Shown here: positions 1 through 9,886 of the stretch, piece by piece
Position numbering within the stretch: position 1 is the first letter of the stretch
How the letters are laid out: every line of letters starts with the position of its first letter
Assembly (NCBI RefSeq): GCF_004777465.1
Contig: NZ_CP038462.1
Span: 3,162,001-3,226,000 of the forward strand
Reading direction: 5' to 3'
Length of the DNA stretch: 64,000 nucleotides
From: Nocardioides daphniae
GTDB lineage: Bacteria > Actinomycetota > Actinomycetes > Propionibacteriales > Nocardioidaceae
Made by a program: the position numbers and the translations under genes
Notes under the pieces: model-generated
Database searches by the model: none
Told to the model about the DNA's origin: nothing
The model's input: the letters and a program-made list of their open reading frames with translations, nothing else

Positions 1-1397
1 CACCCAGACGCGGCGGGGACGGACGTACAGGGAGCCGACCAGGCCGAGCAGGGCGAGGACGACACCGGCCAGGGCGACGAACTTGCCGGGGGTCTGGCTG
101 ATCTGGATCTTGTTCCAGCGCTCGACGCGCTCGAAGGTGACGCTGCCCAGGTCGCCGGGCAGCTCGACGGTGTCGCCGGGGCGCATGTCGAGGCGGAACA
201 TCTCGCCGTCGTCGGTCACCTTGGTCATCTTCGCCTTGTCGAGCACGTAGACCGACTGCGAGCGGCCGTCGTCGAGGCCGAGGTCACCGGTCCACACCTC
301 CATCGAGACGAGCGGGTTGAGCAGGTCGCCGAAGGTCGACTGCGGACCGTTGTCGAAGACGTACGTCGGGTAGAACTCCCCCTCCAGCGCCAGCGGCGTC
401 TTCGCGTCGGTCGCCTTCACGACGCCGAAGGAGCGGAAGTTCTGGTCGGTCGGGAGGAAGGGCGTCGCTCCTGAGATTGCGATCTCCCCGTCGGCGTCCC
501 GCACCGTGATCACGGGGGCGTAGCCGTGGCCGATGAGGAAGATGTCGGTGCTCCCGATGGTGAGGGGGTGGTTGACCCGCAGGTCGTAGGTCTTCTCCTC
601 CGCACCCGGCTCCTCGGTGTAGCGCAGCTTGGAGACGAAGTTGCGGGCTTGGCCCATGCCGGCCCCGGAGGTCAGCCAGTCGAGCTCGAAGTCGGCGATG
701 TCGAAGGCGAAGGGCTCCATCCACTCCTGCTGGTAGAGCCCGCCCGGCACGAAGTCGTCGTACTGGGTGAGGTTGTTGGAGAAGCCGCCCCCGACGAGGA
801 TGATCGCCCCGCCCTGGTAGCCGAAGAGGCTGCCTGCCGCCACCCCCGCCATCACCACCAGGATCGAGAGGTGGAAGACCAGGTTGCCGGCCTCGCGCAG
901 GTAGCCGCGCTCGGCGGCGACGAAGCCGCCGTCGGTTCCCTCGTCGTGGCGGTCGCGGCGGAAGCGGCGCTTGCCGAGCACCTTCTCGGCCCGGGCGAGC
1001 ACCTCGTCGACCGACTCCTCGGTCTCGTACGACGCGCTCTCGCCCAACCGGGTCAGGTGGCGGGGCGCCCTCGGGGGACGCGCCCGCATGGCGCGGAAGT
1101 AGACCTTGGTGCGCGGGATGATGCAGCCCACCAGCGAGACGGTGAGCAGCAGGTAGATCGCGGCGAACCACGGCGAGGCGTAGACGTCGAAGAGGCCGAG
1201 CTTTTCGTAGATCGGGGTCAGCTTCGGTGGTTGTCCTGCCACTGCGACGCCTTCAACGCGTCGACGTCGGCCTGCGGGATCAACGACCCGGGCACGGCCG
1301 CCAGGGCCAGAAGGAGCAGCAGCACCAGCGCGGTGCGCATGGAGGTCAGCTGACGCCACGTCCAGCGCAGCAGCTCGACCAGGCTGAGGTCGTTCAC
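1..1397 (-). CDS. resB: Cytochrome c biogenesis protein ResB (partial, frameshifted)
   Basis: ResB is a membrane component of system II cytochrome c maturation that works with the haem-handling protein CcsA. The N-terminus has a hydrophobic segment (RTALVLLLLLALAAVPGSLI), then an extracytoplasmic region with FDVYASPWF and a second membrane span (FHLSILVVMAGVAAG). A further span (GKFVALAGVVLALLGLVGSLY) lies close to the window edge, so only a short C-terminal piece is missing. The GTG start overlaps the ccdA stop by 4 bp. The frame breaks near 1228 within QWQDNH/PKLTPIYEK: one C appears missing, giving an early TGA at 1218-1220. The remaining reading to position 1 is coherent, so this is probably a sequence error rather than a pseudogene. 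Confidence 0.9.
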
Positions 1398-2155
1398 ACA
1401 CTCACCTCGAAGTCGGAGACCAGGTGGACCTGGATCCAGGTCACCATCTCGAGCCACCAGCCGGTCACCATGAGCAGACCGACGGCGACCAGCATCAGGC
1501 CACCGACCCGCATGACGGCCACCTGGTGGCGCTTGAAGAAGGAGAAGGCGCCGAGCGCCTTGCGGTAGGCCAGCCCCGCCACGATGAACGGGATGCCCAG
1601 GCCCAGGGCGTACACGCCGGCGAGCAGGGCGCCGCGGCCTGCGGTGCCCTCGGTGTAGGCGAGGGTGAAGATCATCCCGAGCGTGGGGCCCAGGCAGGGC
1701 GTCCAGCCGAGGCCGAAGAGCACGCCGAGCAGCGGGGCGGCGCCCAGACCGACGGCCGGCACCTTGTGGATGCGCAGGTCACGTTGGAAGAGCGGCAGCC
1801 AGCCCGCGAAGGCGAGGCCCAGCACGATGGTCACGACGCCGAGCACGACGGTGATCTCGCGGGTCCAGGTCTGCAGCCACTCCCCCAGTGCGCCCGAGAG
1901 GGAGCCGAGCGCGACGAAGACGGCGGCGAAGCCCAGCACGAAGAGCACCGAGCCGAGCAGCATCCGGCCGCGGCGGCGCTCGGCCTCACCGGCGGCGAGG
2001 TCGGCCCCGGAGAGACCGGTCGCGTAGGAGAGGTAGCCGGGCAGCAGCGGGATCACGCACGGCGAGAAGAAGGAGACCAGCCCGGCCAGCATCGCCACCG
2101 GGATCGCCACGAGCAGTGAGCCCGATGCGGCGATCTCCCTGAACGCGTCACCCAT
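1394..2155 (-). CDS. ccdA: Cytochrome c biogenesis protein CcdA
   Basis: CcdA is a polytopic membrane protein that passes electrons from cytoplasmic thioredoxin to extracytoplasmic thiol oxidoreductases, keeping apocytochrome c haem-binding cysteines reduced. About six membrane spans are visible. The two redox cysteines sit in SFFSPCVIPLLPG near the N-terminus and GLGWTPCLGP in the middle, the usual CcdA pair. I chose the ATG at 2155, which overlaps the end of the upstream tlpA-like gene by 8 bp; an in-frame start 20 codons earlier would lie deep inside that gene. The order tlpA-ccdA-resB is the classic system II maturation operon. Confidence 0.95.
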   Translation of the reverse strand: MGDAFREIAASGSLLVAIPVAMLAGLVSFFSPCVIPLLPGYLSYATGLSGADLAAGEAERRRGRMLLGSVLFVLGFAAVFVALGSLSGALGEWLQTWTREITVVLGVVTIVLGLAFAGWLPLFQRDLRIHKVPAVGLGAAPLLGVLFGLGWTPCLGPTLGMIFTLAYTEGTAGRGALLAGVYALGLGIPFIVAGLAYRKALGAFSFFKRHQVAVMRVGGLMLVAVGLLMVTGWWLEMVTWIQVHLVSDFEVSV

Positions 2156-2768
2156 CGACGGGCTCGTCGTCAGGTTGTTCCGTCGGGACCTTCGTGCCGG
2201 CGACGTCCTCGACAACGCCGACCAGGGTGGCCGCTGAAGGCAGGATCCCGATGATGGCTGCGGCTACCCGCCCCTCCGCGTCCAGCACGACCGTCGAAGG
2301 GATGGCTCGCGGCGGGATCGTGTCGTGGAAGGCCAGCAGGGCCTTCCCGTCGGGCGAGTAGAACGAGGGGTACTTGACCCCGAACCTTCGGACGAAGCTC
2401 TTGGCCTGACCGGTGGAGCCGTCACGGATGTTGATGCCGACGAAGCGGGCGATCCCCTCGGTCTCCTCGGCGGCCTCGAGCAGGTCCGGCATCTCCACGC
2501 GACACTGCGCGCACCACGCGCCCCAGACGTTGACGACGGTGACGTCACCGCGAAAATCTGCGAGGTCGATCGGGTCACCGTCGAGGTCGGTGCCGGTCAG
2601 CTCGACAGCCTTCTCGCGCTCGTCCGCCGGGACCATCTGCACGGCTCCGTCGGCCGTCACGTACCCCTTGCTTCCGGTGCCCTCAATGGAGGAGCAACCC
2701 GTCAGCGTCAGGACTGCGGCAGCGAGCGCTGCGGCCAAGCGGCTGCTCGGCGAGATGGAGAGGAGCAT
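2148..2768 (-). CDS. TlpA/ResA-like thioredoxin-fold lipoprotein
   Basis: Secreted thiol-disulfide oxidoreductase of 206 residues. It starts with a lipoprotein signal ending in the lipobox LTGC (Cys about residue 25), so it should be anchored to the outer face of the membrane. The thioredoxin fold includes VVNVWGAWCAQCRVEMP, with active-site motif CAQC rather than the CxPC common in this family, and a downstream cis-proline stretch (IPSTVVLD). It is cotranscribed with ccdA and resB, which fits reduction of apocytochrome c. It follows the phosphatase gene by only 2 bp. Confidence 0.9.
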   Translation of the reverse strand: MLLSISPSSRLAAALAAAVLTLTGCSSIEGTGSKGYVTADGAVQMVPADEREKAVELTGTDLDGDPIDLADFRGDVTVVNVWGAWCAQCRVEMPDLLEAAEETEGIARFVGINIRDGSTGQAKSFVRRFGVKYPSFYSPDGKALLAFHDTIPPRAIPSTVVLDAEGRVAAAIIGILPSAATLVGVVEDVAGTKVPTEQPDDEPVDG

Positions 2769-2770
2769 GG

Positions 2771-3445
2771 TCAGGGACGCTTCTCTTCCGGCGCGCCGCC
2801 CGCGGAGAAGGGCGCGTTCTTGTCCTTGGCCGGGATGAGGTCACCGGCCGGCTCGGAGTAGAGCACCTGCGTGAGGCGGTCGTCCTCGAAGTGCAGGGTG
2901 GTCAGCGAGCAGAGCGTGCACTCGCGCTTGCGCGGGTCGTGCAGGAACGACTTGCCCTCGGCGAACAGGCGCAGCGTCCAGATCGGCAGCTGGTGGGAGA
3001 CCACCACGGCCTCGTGGCCCCGCGCCGCGTCGCGGGCGTCGTGCACGGCGGCCAGCATCCGGGCCGCCATTTCCTCGTAGGGCTCGCCCCACGACGGCTT
3101 GAACGGGTTGTAGAGGTGGCGCCACAGGTGCGGGCGCTTCACCAGGGTCATCGGGCCCTCGCCGAAGTTGATGCCCTCGAACTTGTTGGTCGACTCGATG
3201 ACGCGCGGGTCGATCTCGGGCGTGAGGCCGAGTCGCTCGGCCAACGGCGCGGCGGTCTCCTGCGCGCGCTCGAGCGGGGACGTACGCATGTGCACGATGT
3301 CGCGGTCGCCGATCGACTCCGCGATCCGCTCGGCCATCTTCACGCCGCGCTCGGAGAGGTGGAAGCCAGGGCGGCGGCCGTAGAGGATCCCCTGCGGGTT
3401 GTGCACCTCACCGTGGCGCAGGACGTGGACGAGCGTGGTGGTCAT
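2771..3445 (-). CDS. Histidine phosphatase (phosphoglycerate-mutase-like) family protein
   Basis: A 224-residue member of the branch-1 histidine phosphatase superfamily. The catalytic LRHGE motif is at about residues 8-12 ([13 protein letters not shown]). Further conserved parts are the second arginine region ([13 protein letters not shown]) and the second catalytic histidine in [10 protein letters not shown]. The substrate cannot be told from sequence. The ATG overlaps the hemL stop by 4 bp (ATGA), so it is translationally coupled to hemL. A gene of this family lies between hemL and the cytochrome c maturation genes in other actinobacteria as well. Confidence 0.88.
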   Translation of the reverse strand: MTTTLVHVLRHGEVHNPQGILYGRRPGFHLSERGVKMAERIAESIGDRDIVHMRTSPLERAQETAAPLAERLGLTPEIDPRVIESTNKFEGINFGEGPMTLVKRPHLWRHLYNPFKPSWGEPYEEMAARMLAAVHDARDAARGHEAVVVSHQLPIWTLRLFAEGKSFLHDPRKRECTLCSLTTLHFEDDRLTQVLYSEPAGDLIPAKDKNAPFSAGGAPEEKRP

Positions 3446-4758
3446 GCGTTCTCTCCTGCGGCTGCGGCGGCCCGGGCTGCCCCGGGCAGGGCGTCGAGCA
3501 CGGCCTGGACCGCGCGGTCGTCGTGGGCGGCGGACACGAACCAGCACTCGTACGCTCGGGGGCAGGTAGACCCCGGCGTCGAGCATGGCGTGGAAGAGCG
3601 CGGCGTACGCCTTCTCGTCCTGCGCGCTGGCGTCGGCGAAGTTGCGCACCTCGCCCTCGCGGAGGAAGACCGAGAACATCGTGCCGGCCGACTGGATGCG
3701 GTGCGGCAGCCCGGCGGCGGTGAACGCCTCGGTGATGCCGACCTTGATGGCGTCGCCGGCGGCGGTGAGGTGGGCGTACACCTCGTCGGTCGCACGGCGC
3801 AGCGTCGCGAGTCCGGCGGTGGTCGCGATCGGTTCCCGGAGAGGGTGCCGGCCTGGTAGACGTTGCCCTCGGGCGAGAGGTGACCCATCACGTCGGCGCG
3901 ACCGCCGAAGGCCGCGGCCGGGAAGCCACCGCCCATCACCTTGCCGAAGGTCATCAGGTCAGGGGTCCAACCCTCGTGGACGCCGTCGAGGCCCCAGCCG
4001 CCGAGCTTGCTGGCGCGGAAGCCGGTCATCACCTCGTCGGAGATGAAGAGGGCGCCCGTGCTGCGGCAGGTCTCGGCGAGGAAGGCGTTGAAGCCGGGCT
4101 CCGGCGGGACGATGCCCATGTTGCCGGGGGTGGCCTCGACGATCAGCGCGGCGATCCGGTCACCGTGCTCCGCGAAGGCGGCGGTGACGGCGGCGCGGTC
4201 GTTGTAGGGCAGCACCAGGGTCAGGTCGGTGGCCGAGGTCGGCACGCCCGGGGTGCCGGGCACGGCGAAGGTGGCCAGCCCGGAGCCGGCCTGGGCCAGC
4301 AGCGCGTCGACGTGGCCGTGGTAGTTGCCGGCGAACTTCACGATCACGTCGCGACCGGTGAAGCCGCGCGCCAGCCGGATCGCCGACATGGTCGCCTCGG
4401 TGCCCGAGGAAACGAAGCGGACCCGCTCCACGGGTGTACGGACGACGATCTCCTCCGCGAGCTCGACCTCGGGCTCGGTGGGGGTGCCGTACGACGTGCC
4501 GCGCGCGACCGCGGCGTTGACCTCGGCCATCACCTCGGGGTGCGCGTGGCCCAGGAGCATCGGGCCCCACGAGCAGATCAGGTCGACGTAGTCGTTGCCG
4601 TCGACGTCGGTCAGCCAGGCGCCCTGCGCGGAGCGGATGAAGCGTGGCGTCCCGCCGACGGCGTTGAAGGCACGGACGGGGGAGTTCACTCCCCCGGGGG
4701 TCACGGCTCGGGCGCGCTCGAACAGCGCGCCGCTGCCGGCGTGGGGGCGTGGAGTCAC
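3442..4758 (-). CDS. hemL: Glutamate-1-semialdehyde 2,1-aminomutase (two compensating indels)
   Basis: PLP enzyme converting glutamate-1-semialdehyde to 5-aminolevulinate, the second step of the C5 haem pathway. The start is GTG. Family landmarks are [12 protein letters not shown] at the N-terminus, [26 protein letters not shown] and the PLP lysine in [10 protein letters not shown]. The frame is lost after AGTLSGN near 3832 (one C missing). It is regained near 3556 in the PPS/AYECWF region (two bases missing or one gained). Between these points the correct protein lies in another frame ([15 protein letters not shown] to DAGVYLPPS). The shifts cancel, so the family C-terminus is present. Two exactly compensating lesions in an essential gene point to sequence error. 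Confidence 0.93.
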   Translation of the reverse strand: MTPRPHAGSGALFERARAVTPGGVNSPVRAFNAVGGTPRFIRSAQGAWLTDVDGNDYVDLICSWGPMLLGHAHPEVMAEVNAAVARGTSYGTPTEPEVELAEEIVVRTPVERVRFVSSGTEATMSAIRLARGFTGRDVIVKFAGNYHGHVDALLAQAGSGLATFAVPGTPGVPTSATDLTLVLPYNDRAAVTAAFAEHGDRIAALIVEATPGNMGIVPPEPGFNAFLAETCRSTGALFISDEVMTGFRASKLGGWGLDGVHEGWTPDLMTFGKVMGGGFPAAAFGGRADVMGHLSPEGNVYQAGTLSGNRSRPPPDSRRCAVRPTRCTPTSPPPATPSRSASPRRSPPPGCRTASSRPARCSRSSSARARCATSPTPARRTRRRTPRSSTPCSTPGSTCPRAYECWFVSAAHDDRAVQAVLDALPGAARAAAAAGENA

Positions 4759-4794
4759 CTGACCATTGTGGCCCAGTGGGCAAATGGGGTCACC

Positions 4795-4829
4795 ATCGCG
4801 GAGGGGTGAGGTTGCCTACGCTCCGCGAT
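4795..4829. terminator. Hairpin between hemB and hemL
   Basis: A perfect 9-bp inverted repeat (ATCGCGGAG / CTCCGCGAT) with a 17-nt loop lies in the 90-bp gap between hemB and hemL. It is followed by a tandem 10-bp direct repeat (GAGCGTGGTC twice, 4831-4850) that runs into the hemB stop codon. There is no T-run, so it could be a processing or attenuation hairpin rather than a true terminator. Confidence 0.35.
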
Positions 4830-4848
4830 CGAGCGTGGTCGAGCGTGG

Positions 4849-5844
4849 TCAGGCCCGCAGCAGCCGCGCGGCCTCGCTCGCCCAGTAGGTCAGGACCACG
4901 TCGGCGCCGGCCCGCCGGATCGAGGTCAGCGTCTCCAGGATCGCGGCCTCGCGGTCGATCCAGCCGTGGGCGGCCGCATCCTCGACCATCGAGTACTCCC
5001 CCGAGATGTTGTACGCAGCCACCGGCACGTCGACCGCATCGCGCACCTGCCGCAGCACGTCGAGGTAGGCCAGCGCCGGCTTCACCATGACGATGTCGGC
5101 GCCCTCCTCGACGTCGAGCAGCGCCTCGCGTACGCCCTCGAGCGCGTTGGCGGGGTCCTGCTGGTAGGTCCGGCGGTCGCCCGACAGCGACGAGTCGACG
5201 GCCTCGCGGAAGGGGCCGTAGAAGGCGGAGGCGTACTTCGCCGAGTAGGCCAGGATCGAGACGTCGGTGTGGCCCTCGGCGTCGAGCGCGTCACGGATGA
5301 CGGCGACCTGGCCGTCCATCATCCCGCTGGGGCCGACCATGTGGACCCCGGCCGCGGCCTGGGCCTGGGCCATCTCGGCGTAGATCCGCAGGGTCGCGTC
5401 GTTGTCGACCCGTCCGTCGCCGCTCAGCACGCCGCAGTGGCCGTGGTCGGTGAACTCGTCCAGGCAGAGGTCGCTCATCACGGTGAGCGCGTCGCCGACC
5501 TCGGCGACGACGTCGGCGATCGCGACGTTGAGGATGCCGTCGGCCTCCAGCGCGCCCGAGCCGACCGCGTCCTTGGTCTCGGGGATGCCGAAGAGCATCA
5601 CGCCGCCCAGCCCCAGCTCGGCCGCCTCGGCGACCGCGGCCTTGAGGCTGTCGCGGGTGTGCTGCACGACGCCGGGCATCGAGGAGATGTCGACCGGGGC
5701 GTCGATGCCCTCCCGCACGAAGACCGGCAGGACCAACTGGCGCGGCTCAACCGTCGTCTCGGCCACCATGCGTCGCAGCGCCGGGGTGGCGCGCAGGCGT
5801 CGGGGGCGGATCGCCGGGCCGGTCAGGTCGTCGAAGGAAGCCAT
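4849..5844 (-). CDS. hemB: Delta-aminolevulinic acid dehydratase (porphobilinogen synthase)
   Basis: Condenses two 5-aminolevulinate molecules to porphobilinogen. The protein is 331 residues, full length for the family. The Schiff-base lysines are in [15 protein letters not shown] (about residue 205) and [12 protein letters not shown] (about 257). The metal-site segment reads [14 protein letters not shown]: the first and third positions of the zinc cysteine triad are Cys but the middle one is Asp, a mixed site between the animal/E. coli zinc type and the magnesium type. It sits downstream of hemA-hemC-cobA/hemD, separated from hemD by a hairpin. Confidence 0.96.
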   Translation of the reverse strand: MASFDDLTGPAIRPRRLRATPALRRMVAETTVEPRQLVLPVFVREGIDAPVDISSMPGVVQHTRDSLKAAVAEAAELGLGGVMLFGIPETKDAVGSGALEADGILNVAIADVVAEVGDALTVMSDLCLDEFTDHGHCGVLSGDGRVDNDATLRIYAEMAQAQAAAGVHMVGPSGMMDGQVAVIRDALDAEGHTDVSILAYSAKYASAFYGPFREAVDSSLSGDRRTYQQDPANALEGVREALLDVEEGADIVMVKPALAYLDVLRQVRDAVDVPVAAYNISGEYSMVEDAAAHGWIDREAAILETLTSIRRAGADVVLTYWASEAARLLRA

Positions 5845-5878
5845 GGGGTCGATCCTCTCACTGAGGTTCCAACGCAGA

Positions 5879-5928
5879 CTGTGGAGTTGATGACGTCGAC
5901 ACCGGGGTGTCGCGCATCAACTCCACAG
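5879..5928. terminator. Long perfect inverted repeat between hemD and hemB
   Basis: The outer arms CTGTGGAGTTGATG (5879-5892) and CATCAACTCCACAG (5915-5928) are perfect 14-bp complements. Inside them lies a second 7-bp perfect stem (CGACACC / GGTGTCG, 5897-5903 and 5906-5912) with a 2-nt loop. The outer arm is less GC-rich than its surroundings. It may act as a terminator or processing site within the haem operon. Its length and symmetry would also fit a dispersed palindromic repeat. Confidence 0.55.
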
Positions 5929-5969
5929 TTGCGGCTCAGGTGGCTCGTGGCCACCCAGCGGGCGTACGA

Positions 5970-7660
5970 CTACTTCGCGGCGGCCTTGCGGCGGCCCGAG
6001 GCCTTGCGGTCCGACGGCTTCGTGACCGGCTGGCCGGCCTCGACCAGCGCGGCACGACGCGCGGCGCCGAAGTCGGCGAGCGCGTCGACCAGCAGGTCGA
6101 CGTCGGGCTTGGGAGCCATCACGTCGACGCGCAGGCCGTGCTCCTCGGCCGTCTTGGCCGTGGCCGGACCGATGACCGCGATGATCGTCGAGGGGTGCGG
6201 CTTGCCGGCGATGCCGACGAGGTTGCGCACGGTGGACGACGAGGTGAAGACCACCGCGTCGAACTTGCCCGTCTTGATCGCGTCGCGGGTCGGCGCCGGC
6301 GGCGGGGCCGCACGCACGGTGCGGTAGGCCGTCACGTCGTCGCACTCCCAGCCGAGCTCGCCCAGGCCGGTCACGAGGACCTCCGTGGCGATGTCGGCAC
6401 GCGGCAGGAAGACGCGGTTGATCGGGTCGAGCACGTCGTCGTAGGGCGGCCACTCCTCGACCAGCCCGCGGGCGGACTGCTCACCGGTCGGCACCAGGTC
6501 GGCACGCAGGCCCCAGGCGGCGATCGCCTCGGCGGTCTTGTCGCCGACCGCGGCGATCTTCAGGCCCGAGAAGGAGCGGGCGTCGAGGCCGTACTCCTCG
6601 AACTTCTCGCGCACCGCCTTGACCGCGTTGACCGAGGTGAAGGCGATCCACTCGTAGCGGCCCTCGACCAGGCCGCGCACGGCCTTGTCCATCTGCAGCG
6701 GGTTGCGGGGCGGCTCGACCGAGATGGTCGGGACCTCCTCCGGCACGCCCCCGAAGTCGCGCAGGCGGGAGGAGAGCGAGCCGGCCTGCTCCTTCGTACG
6801 CGGCACGAGGACGCGCCAGCCGAAGAGCGGCTTGGTCTCGAACCACGACAGCGTCTCGCGCAGGTTGACCACGTCGCCGATCACGATGATCGCCGCGGGG
6901 CCACCCGGGCGGCGCGCACGTCGGCGGCCACGTCGGCCAGCGTCGAGGTCAGCGTCGACTGCTCGGTGGTGGTGCCCACCCGGGTCACGGCGACGGGGGT
7001 CTGCGGCGAGCGGCCGGCCTCCATCAGCGACCGGGCGGCCTCGCCGATGGCGCCGACGCCGGACAGCAGCACCAGGGTGCGGTTGTCGGCGTACTGCCGC
7101 CAGTCGATGGTGCCGCCGCAGGTCACGACGGCGACCTCGCGGTGGTTCTTGTCGGTGAGCGGGATGCCGGCGTACGCAGGCACCGCGGCGACCGCGGAGA
7201 CGCCCGGGACGATCTCGAAGCCGATGCCCGCCTTGACGCAGGCCTGCGCCTCCTCGGGACCCGAGGCGTACATGAACGGGTCACCGGTCATCAGGCGGAC
7301 CACCCGCGACTTCTTGCCGTGCTTCACCACCAGGCGGCCACGCGCGGCGTTGGTCAGCGGCTGACCGTCGTCACCGAAGCCACCGTCGACGAAGAGCGGG
7401 CCGACCGGGGCCTCCGGCTCGGCGCCCTCGGCGGGCTCCACGGGGGCGGGCAGGCCGAGGACGGCACGCACCATCGCCTCGTGCTCGGGCGCCTCGGTCA
7501 CCACCACCTCGGCGGAACGCAACAACTCGACGGCACGCACGGTCAGCAGGCCGGGGTCGCCGGGACCACCGCCCACGAACGACACCCACCCGGTGGGCGA
7601 CGGCTTGTCAGGGGTCTTGCCAGAAGTCATGGACTGCTGCTTCCTCACTGGTGTTTCCAT
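5970..7660 (-). CDS. cobA-hemD: Bifunctional uroporphyrinogen-III C-methyltransferase / uroporphyrinogen-III synthase (CobA-HemD fusion, frameshifted)
   Basis: The N-terminal domain (7660 to about 6895) is a SUMT-type SAM methyltransferase with the family motifs VGGGPGDPGLLTVRA, RLMTGDPF and VPGVSAVAAVPAYAGIPLT. The C-terminal domain (about 6850-5970) is uroporphyrinogen-III synthase (GWRVLVPRTKEQAG, IAFTSVNAVKAV, VVFTSSSTV). The frame breaks near 6895: one G/C is missing in GTGGCCCC-GCGGCG. Restored, the text reads VAPAAIIVIGDVVNLRETLSWFE, the linker expected in the fused enzyme. The two parts overlap by 4 bp only because of the shift. A GGAGG ribosome site precedes the ATG at 7660, which overlaps the hemC stop; 7630 is an alternative start. 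Confidence 0.9.
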
Positions 7661-8583
7661 CAGGCTGGTTCCTCCATCAGTTCGGCTGCGCCCGCCGCGA
7701 GCATCTCGCTCCCCAGTCGGGTGCCGATGCCAACGGCATCACCGGGCAGGCCGGAGGCGCTCATGCGCACCGTGCGACTACCGTCCCCGGACAGGGCCAC
7801 GGCCCTGATCCAGAGTTCCTCCCCTTCGTCTCCTTCGACCACCTCGGCCAGCGCGCCCAGCGGGGCGCTGCATCCAGCCTCCAAGGTGGCCAGCACCTGC
7901 CGCTCGCAGACCACAGCGGCCCGCGTGGCGGCGTCGTCGAGTGCGGAGAGCAGCTCGACGAGCTCGGTGTCGTCAGTGCGGCACTCGATCGCCAGCGCGC
8001 CCTGGCCGGGGGCCGGGAGCATCTGCAGCGGGTCGAGCGACTCGGTGGCCTCGTCGGCCCGGTCGAGACGGTTGAGGCCGGCCCCGGCGAGCACCACGGC
8101 GTCGAGCTCACCGGAGGTGACCTTGCCGATCCGGGTGCCGACGTTGCCGCGGATCGCCACGACGTCCAGGCCGAGGCCGAGCGCGTGGAGCTGGGCGGCG
8201 CGACGCGGCGAGCCGGTGCCGACGCGGCTGCCGACCGGCAGCTCGCCCAGCGTCAGGCCGTCGCGGGCCACCAGGACGTCGCGCGAGTCCTCGCGTCTCG
8301 GGATCGCCGGCAGGGCGATGCCGTCGGCGGGCGTGGTCGGCAGGTCCTTGAGCGAGTGCACGGCGAAGTCGACACGACCCTCGAGCAGCGCGTCACGCAG
8401 CGCGGAGACGAAGACCCCGGTGCCGCCCATCTGGGCCAGCGGTCCGCGGTTGACGTCGCCCTCGGTGCTCACGTGCACCAGCTCGACCTCGTGGCCCAGC
8501 GCGCGCACCATCTCGGCGACCATGCCGGACTGGGTGGTGGCCAGGGCGGAGGCGCGGGTGCCCAGGCGCAGGACGCGGCTCAT
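7660..8583 (-). CDS. hemC: Hydroxymethylbilane synthase (porphobilinogen deaminase)
   Basis: Polymerises four porphobilinogens into hydroxymethylbilane. The protein is 307 residues, normal length. The N-terminus RLGTRASALATTQS, the substrate-binding stretch VHSLKDLPT and GSRVGTGSPRRAAQL are diagnostic. The dipyrromethane-cofactor cysteine is in LEAGCSAPLGAL in the C-terminal third. The ATG overlaps the hemA stop by 4 bp, and the stop overlaps the cobA/hemD start by 1 bp, so these genes are translationally coupled. Confidence 0.97.
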   Translation of the reverse strand: MSRVLRLGTRASALATTQSGMVAEMVRALGHEVELVHVSTEGDVNRGPLAQMGGTGVFVSALRDALLEGRVDFAVHSLKDLPTTPADGIALPAIPRREDSRDVLVARDGLTLGELPVGSRVGTGSPRRAAQLHALGLGLDVVAIRGNVGTRIGKVTSGELDAVVLAGAGLNRLDRADEATESLDPLQMLPAPGQGALAIECRTDDTELVELLSALDDAATRAAVVCERQVLATLEAGCSAPLGALAEVVEGDEGEELWIRAVALSGDGSRTVRMSASGLPGDAVGIGTRLGSEMLAAGAAELMEEPA

Positions 8584-9886
8584 GCGTTGCCTCCCTCGAC
8601 GATGTCGCTGCGGGTGACCGCCTGCACGGCGTCGGGGTCGAGCGCGAAGAGCTCGGCCAGGGCGGTCGCGTAGGAGACCGCGCCGTCCTCGTCGGCGAGT
8701 TCGCGCACCCGGACGGTGGGCTGGTGGAGCAGCTTCTCGGCGACCCGGTGGACCGTGCGGCGGACCTCCGCGATCACCTCGGGATCGGCGTCACCCAGGC
8801 GCGCCTCGAGGCGCTCCAGCTCCGACTCCACGACGCCGGTGGCCATCGTGCGCAGCGCCACCACGGTCGGGGTGACCGACGCCTGGCGACGGGCGAGAGG
8901 AAGGCCTGGACCTCCTCGGCGACGATCTCGCGTACGCCGTCGACGCTGCGGACGGCCTCGTGGTCGCGGCCCAGGCGGTCGGCCAGGTCGGCCAGGCCGA
9001 GCACCTCGACGCCGGGCAGCTCGGCGGCCGCGGGGTCGACGTCGTGGGGCAGCGCGAGGTCGAGCACGGTGAGGGGCTGCGTACGCCCGTCGCGCGCCTC
9101 GGCGACCTCGGCCGCGGTGAGCACGACGCCGGAGGCGCCGGTGCAGGTGATCAGCACGTCGGCGGTGCCGAGCTCGTCGGAGAGCTCGTCCATCGGCACG
9201 GCCCGCACGCCGTACTCGGCGGCCAGGCGCTCGGCGTTGGCGAGCGAGCGGTTGGCCACCACGACCTGGCGGGCGCCCTGGCGGGTCAGCGTGGCGACGG
9301 CGAGCGAGGCCATCGAGCCGGCGCCGAGCACGAGGGCGGAGACACCGCGTACGCCGTCGTCGCCCAGCGCCTCGCCCAGCGCGGCGGAGACCATCGAGGG
9401 GGCGGCGCTGTCGACGTCGGTCTCGGCGTGGGTGCGCTTGCCGACGCGCAGCGCCTGCTGGAAGAGCGAGTTGAGGGCGGGGCCGACGGTGCCGAGCTCC
9501 TGCCCGACCCGCAGGGCCTCACGGGCCTGGCCGAGGATCTGGCCCTCGCCGAGCACCATCGAGTCCATGCCGGCGGCCACGTGGAAGAGGTGCGAGACGG
9601 CACCGTCCTCGTAGTGCACGTAGAGGTGCGGGACCATCGTCTCGGGCGCGGCGCCGGAGCGGGCGACCAGGAGGCGGGAGAGGTCCTCGACCGAGCCGTG
9701 GAACCGCTCGACGTCGGCGTAAATCTCGAGGCGGTTGCAGGTGGAGATGACCGCCACCTCGCCGACGTGGTCGGCCTCGACCGCGTCGAGCACCAGCTTG
9801 CGGGCGCCGTCGGCGTCGAGCGCGAGGCTCTCCAGGACCGAGACGGGGGCCGACTTGTGGGAGATCCCCACGACCAGGACGCTCAT
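8580..9886 (-). CDS. hemA: Glutamyl-tRNA reductase (frameshifted)
   Basis: NADPH-dependent reduction of glutamyl-tRNA to glutamate-1-semialdehyde, the committed step of haem synthesis. The N-terminus is MSVLVVGISHKSAPVS; the catalytic cysteine is in VISTCNRLEIY (about residue 50); the NADPH domain has VLGAGSMASLAV. The frame breaks near 8896: one base is missing in CTCTC-GCCCGTCGCC. Restored, the join reads FLSARRQASVTPTVVALR, exactly the family C-terminal dimerisation segment, and continues to 8580. The ATG overlaps the rex stop by 4 bp. Since the gene is essential, the lesion is most likely a sequence error. Confidence 0.93.

Noticed and set aside
284..1171. An Arg/Pro/His-rich 295-residue minus-strand frame in the resB region
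   Set aside because: It is the alternate-frame shadow of resB; the coherent membrane-protein reading is in the neighbouring frame.
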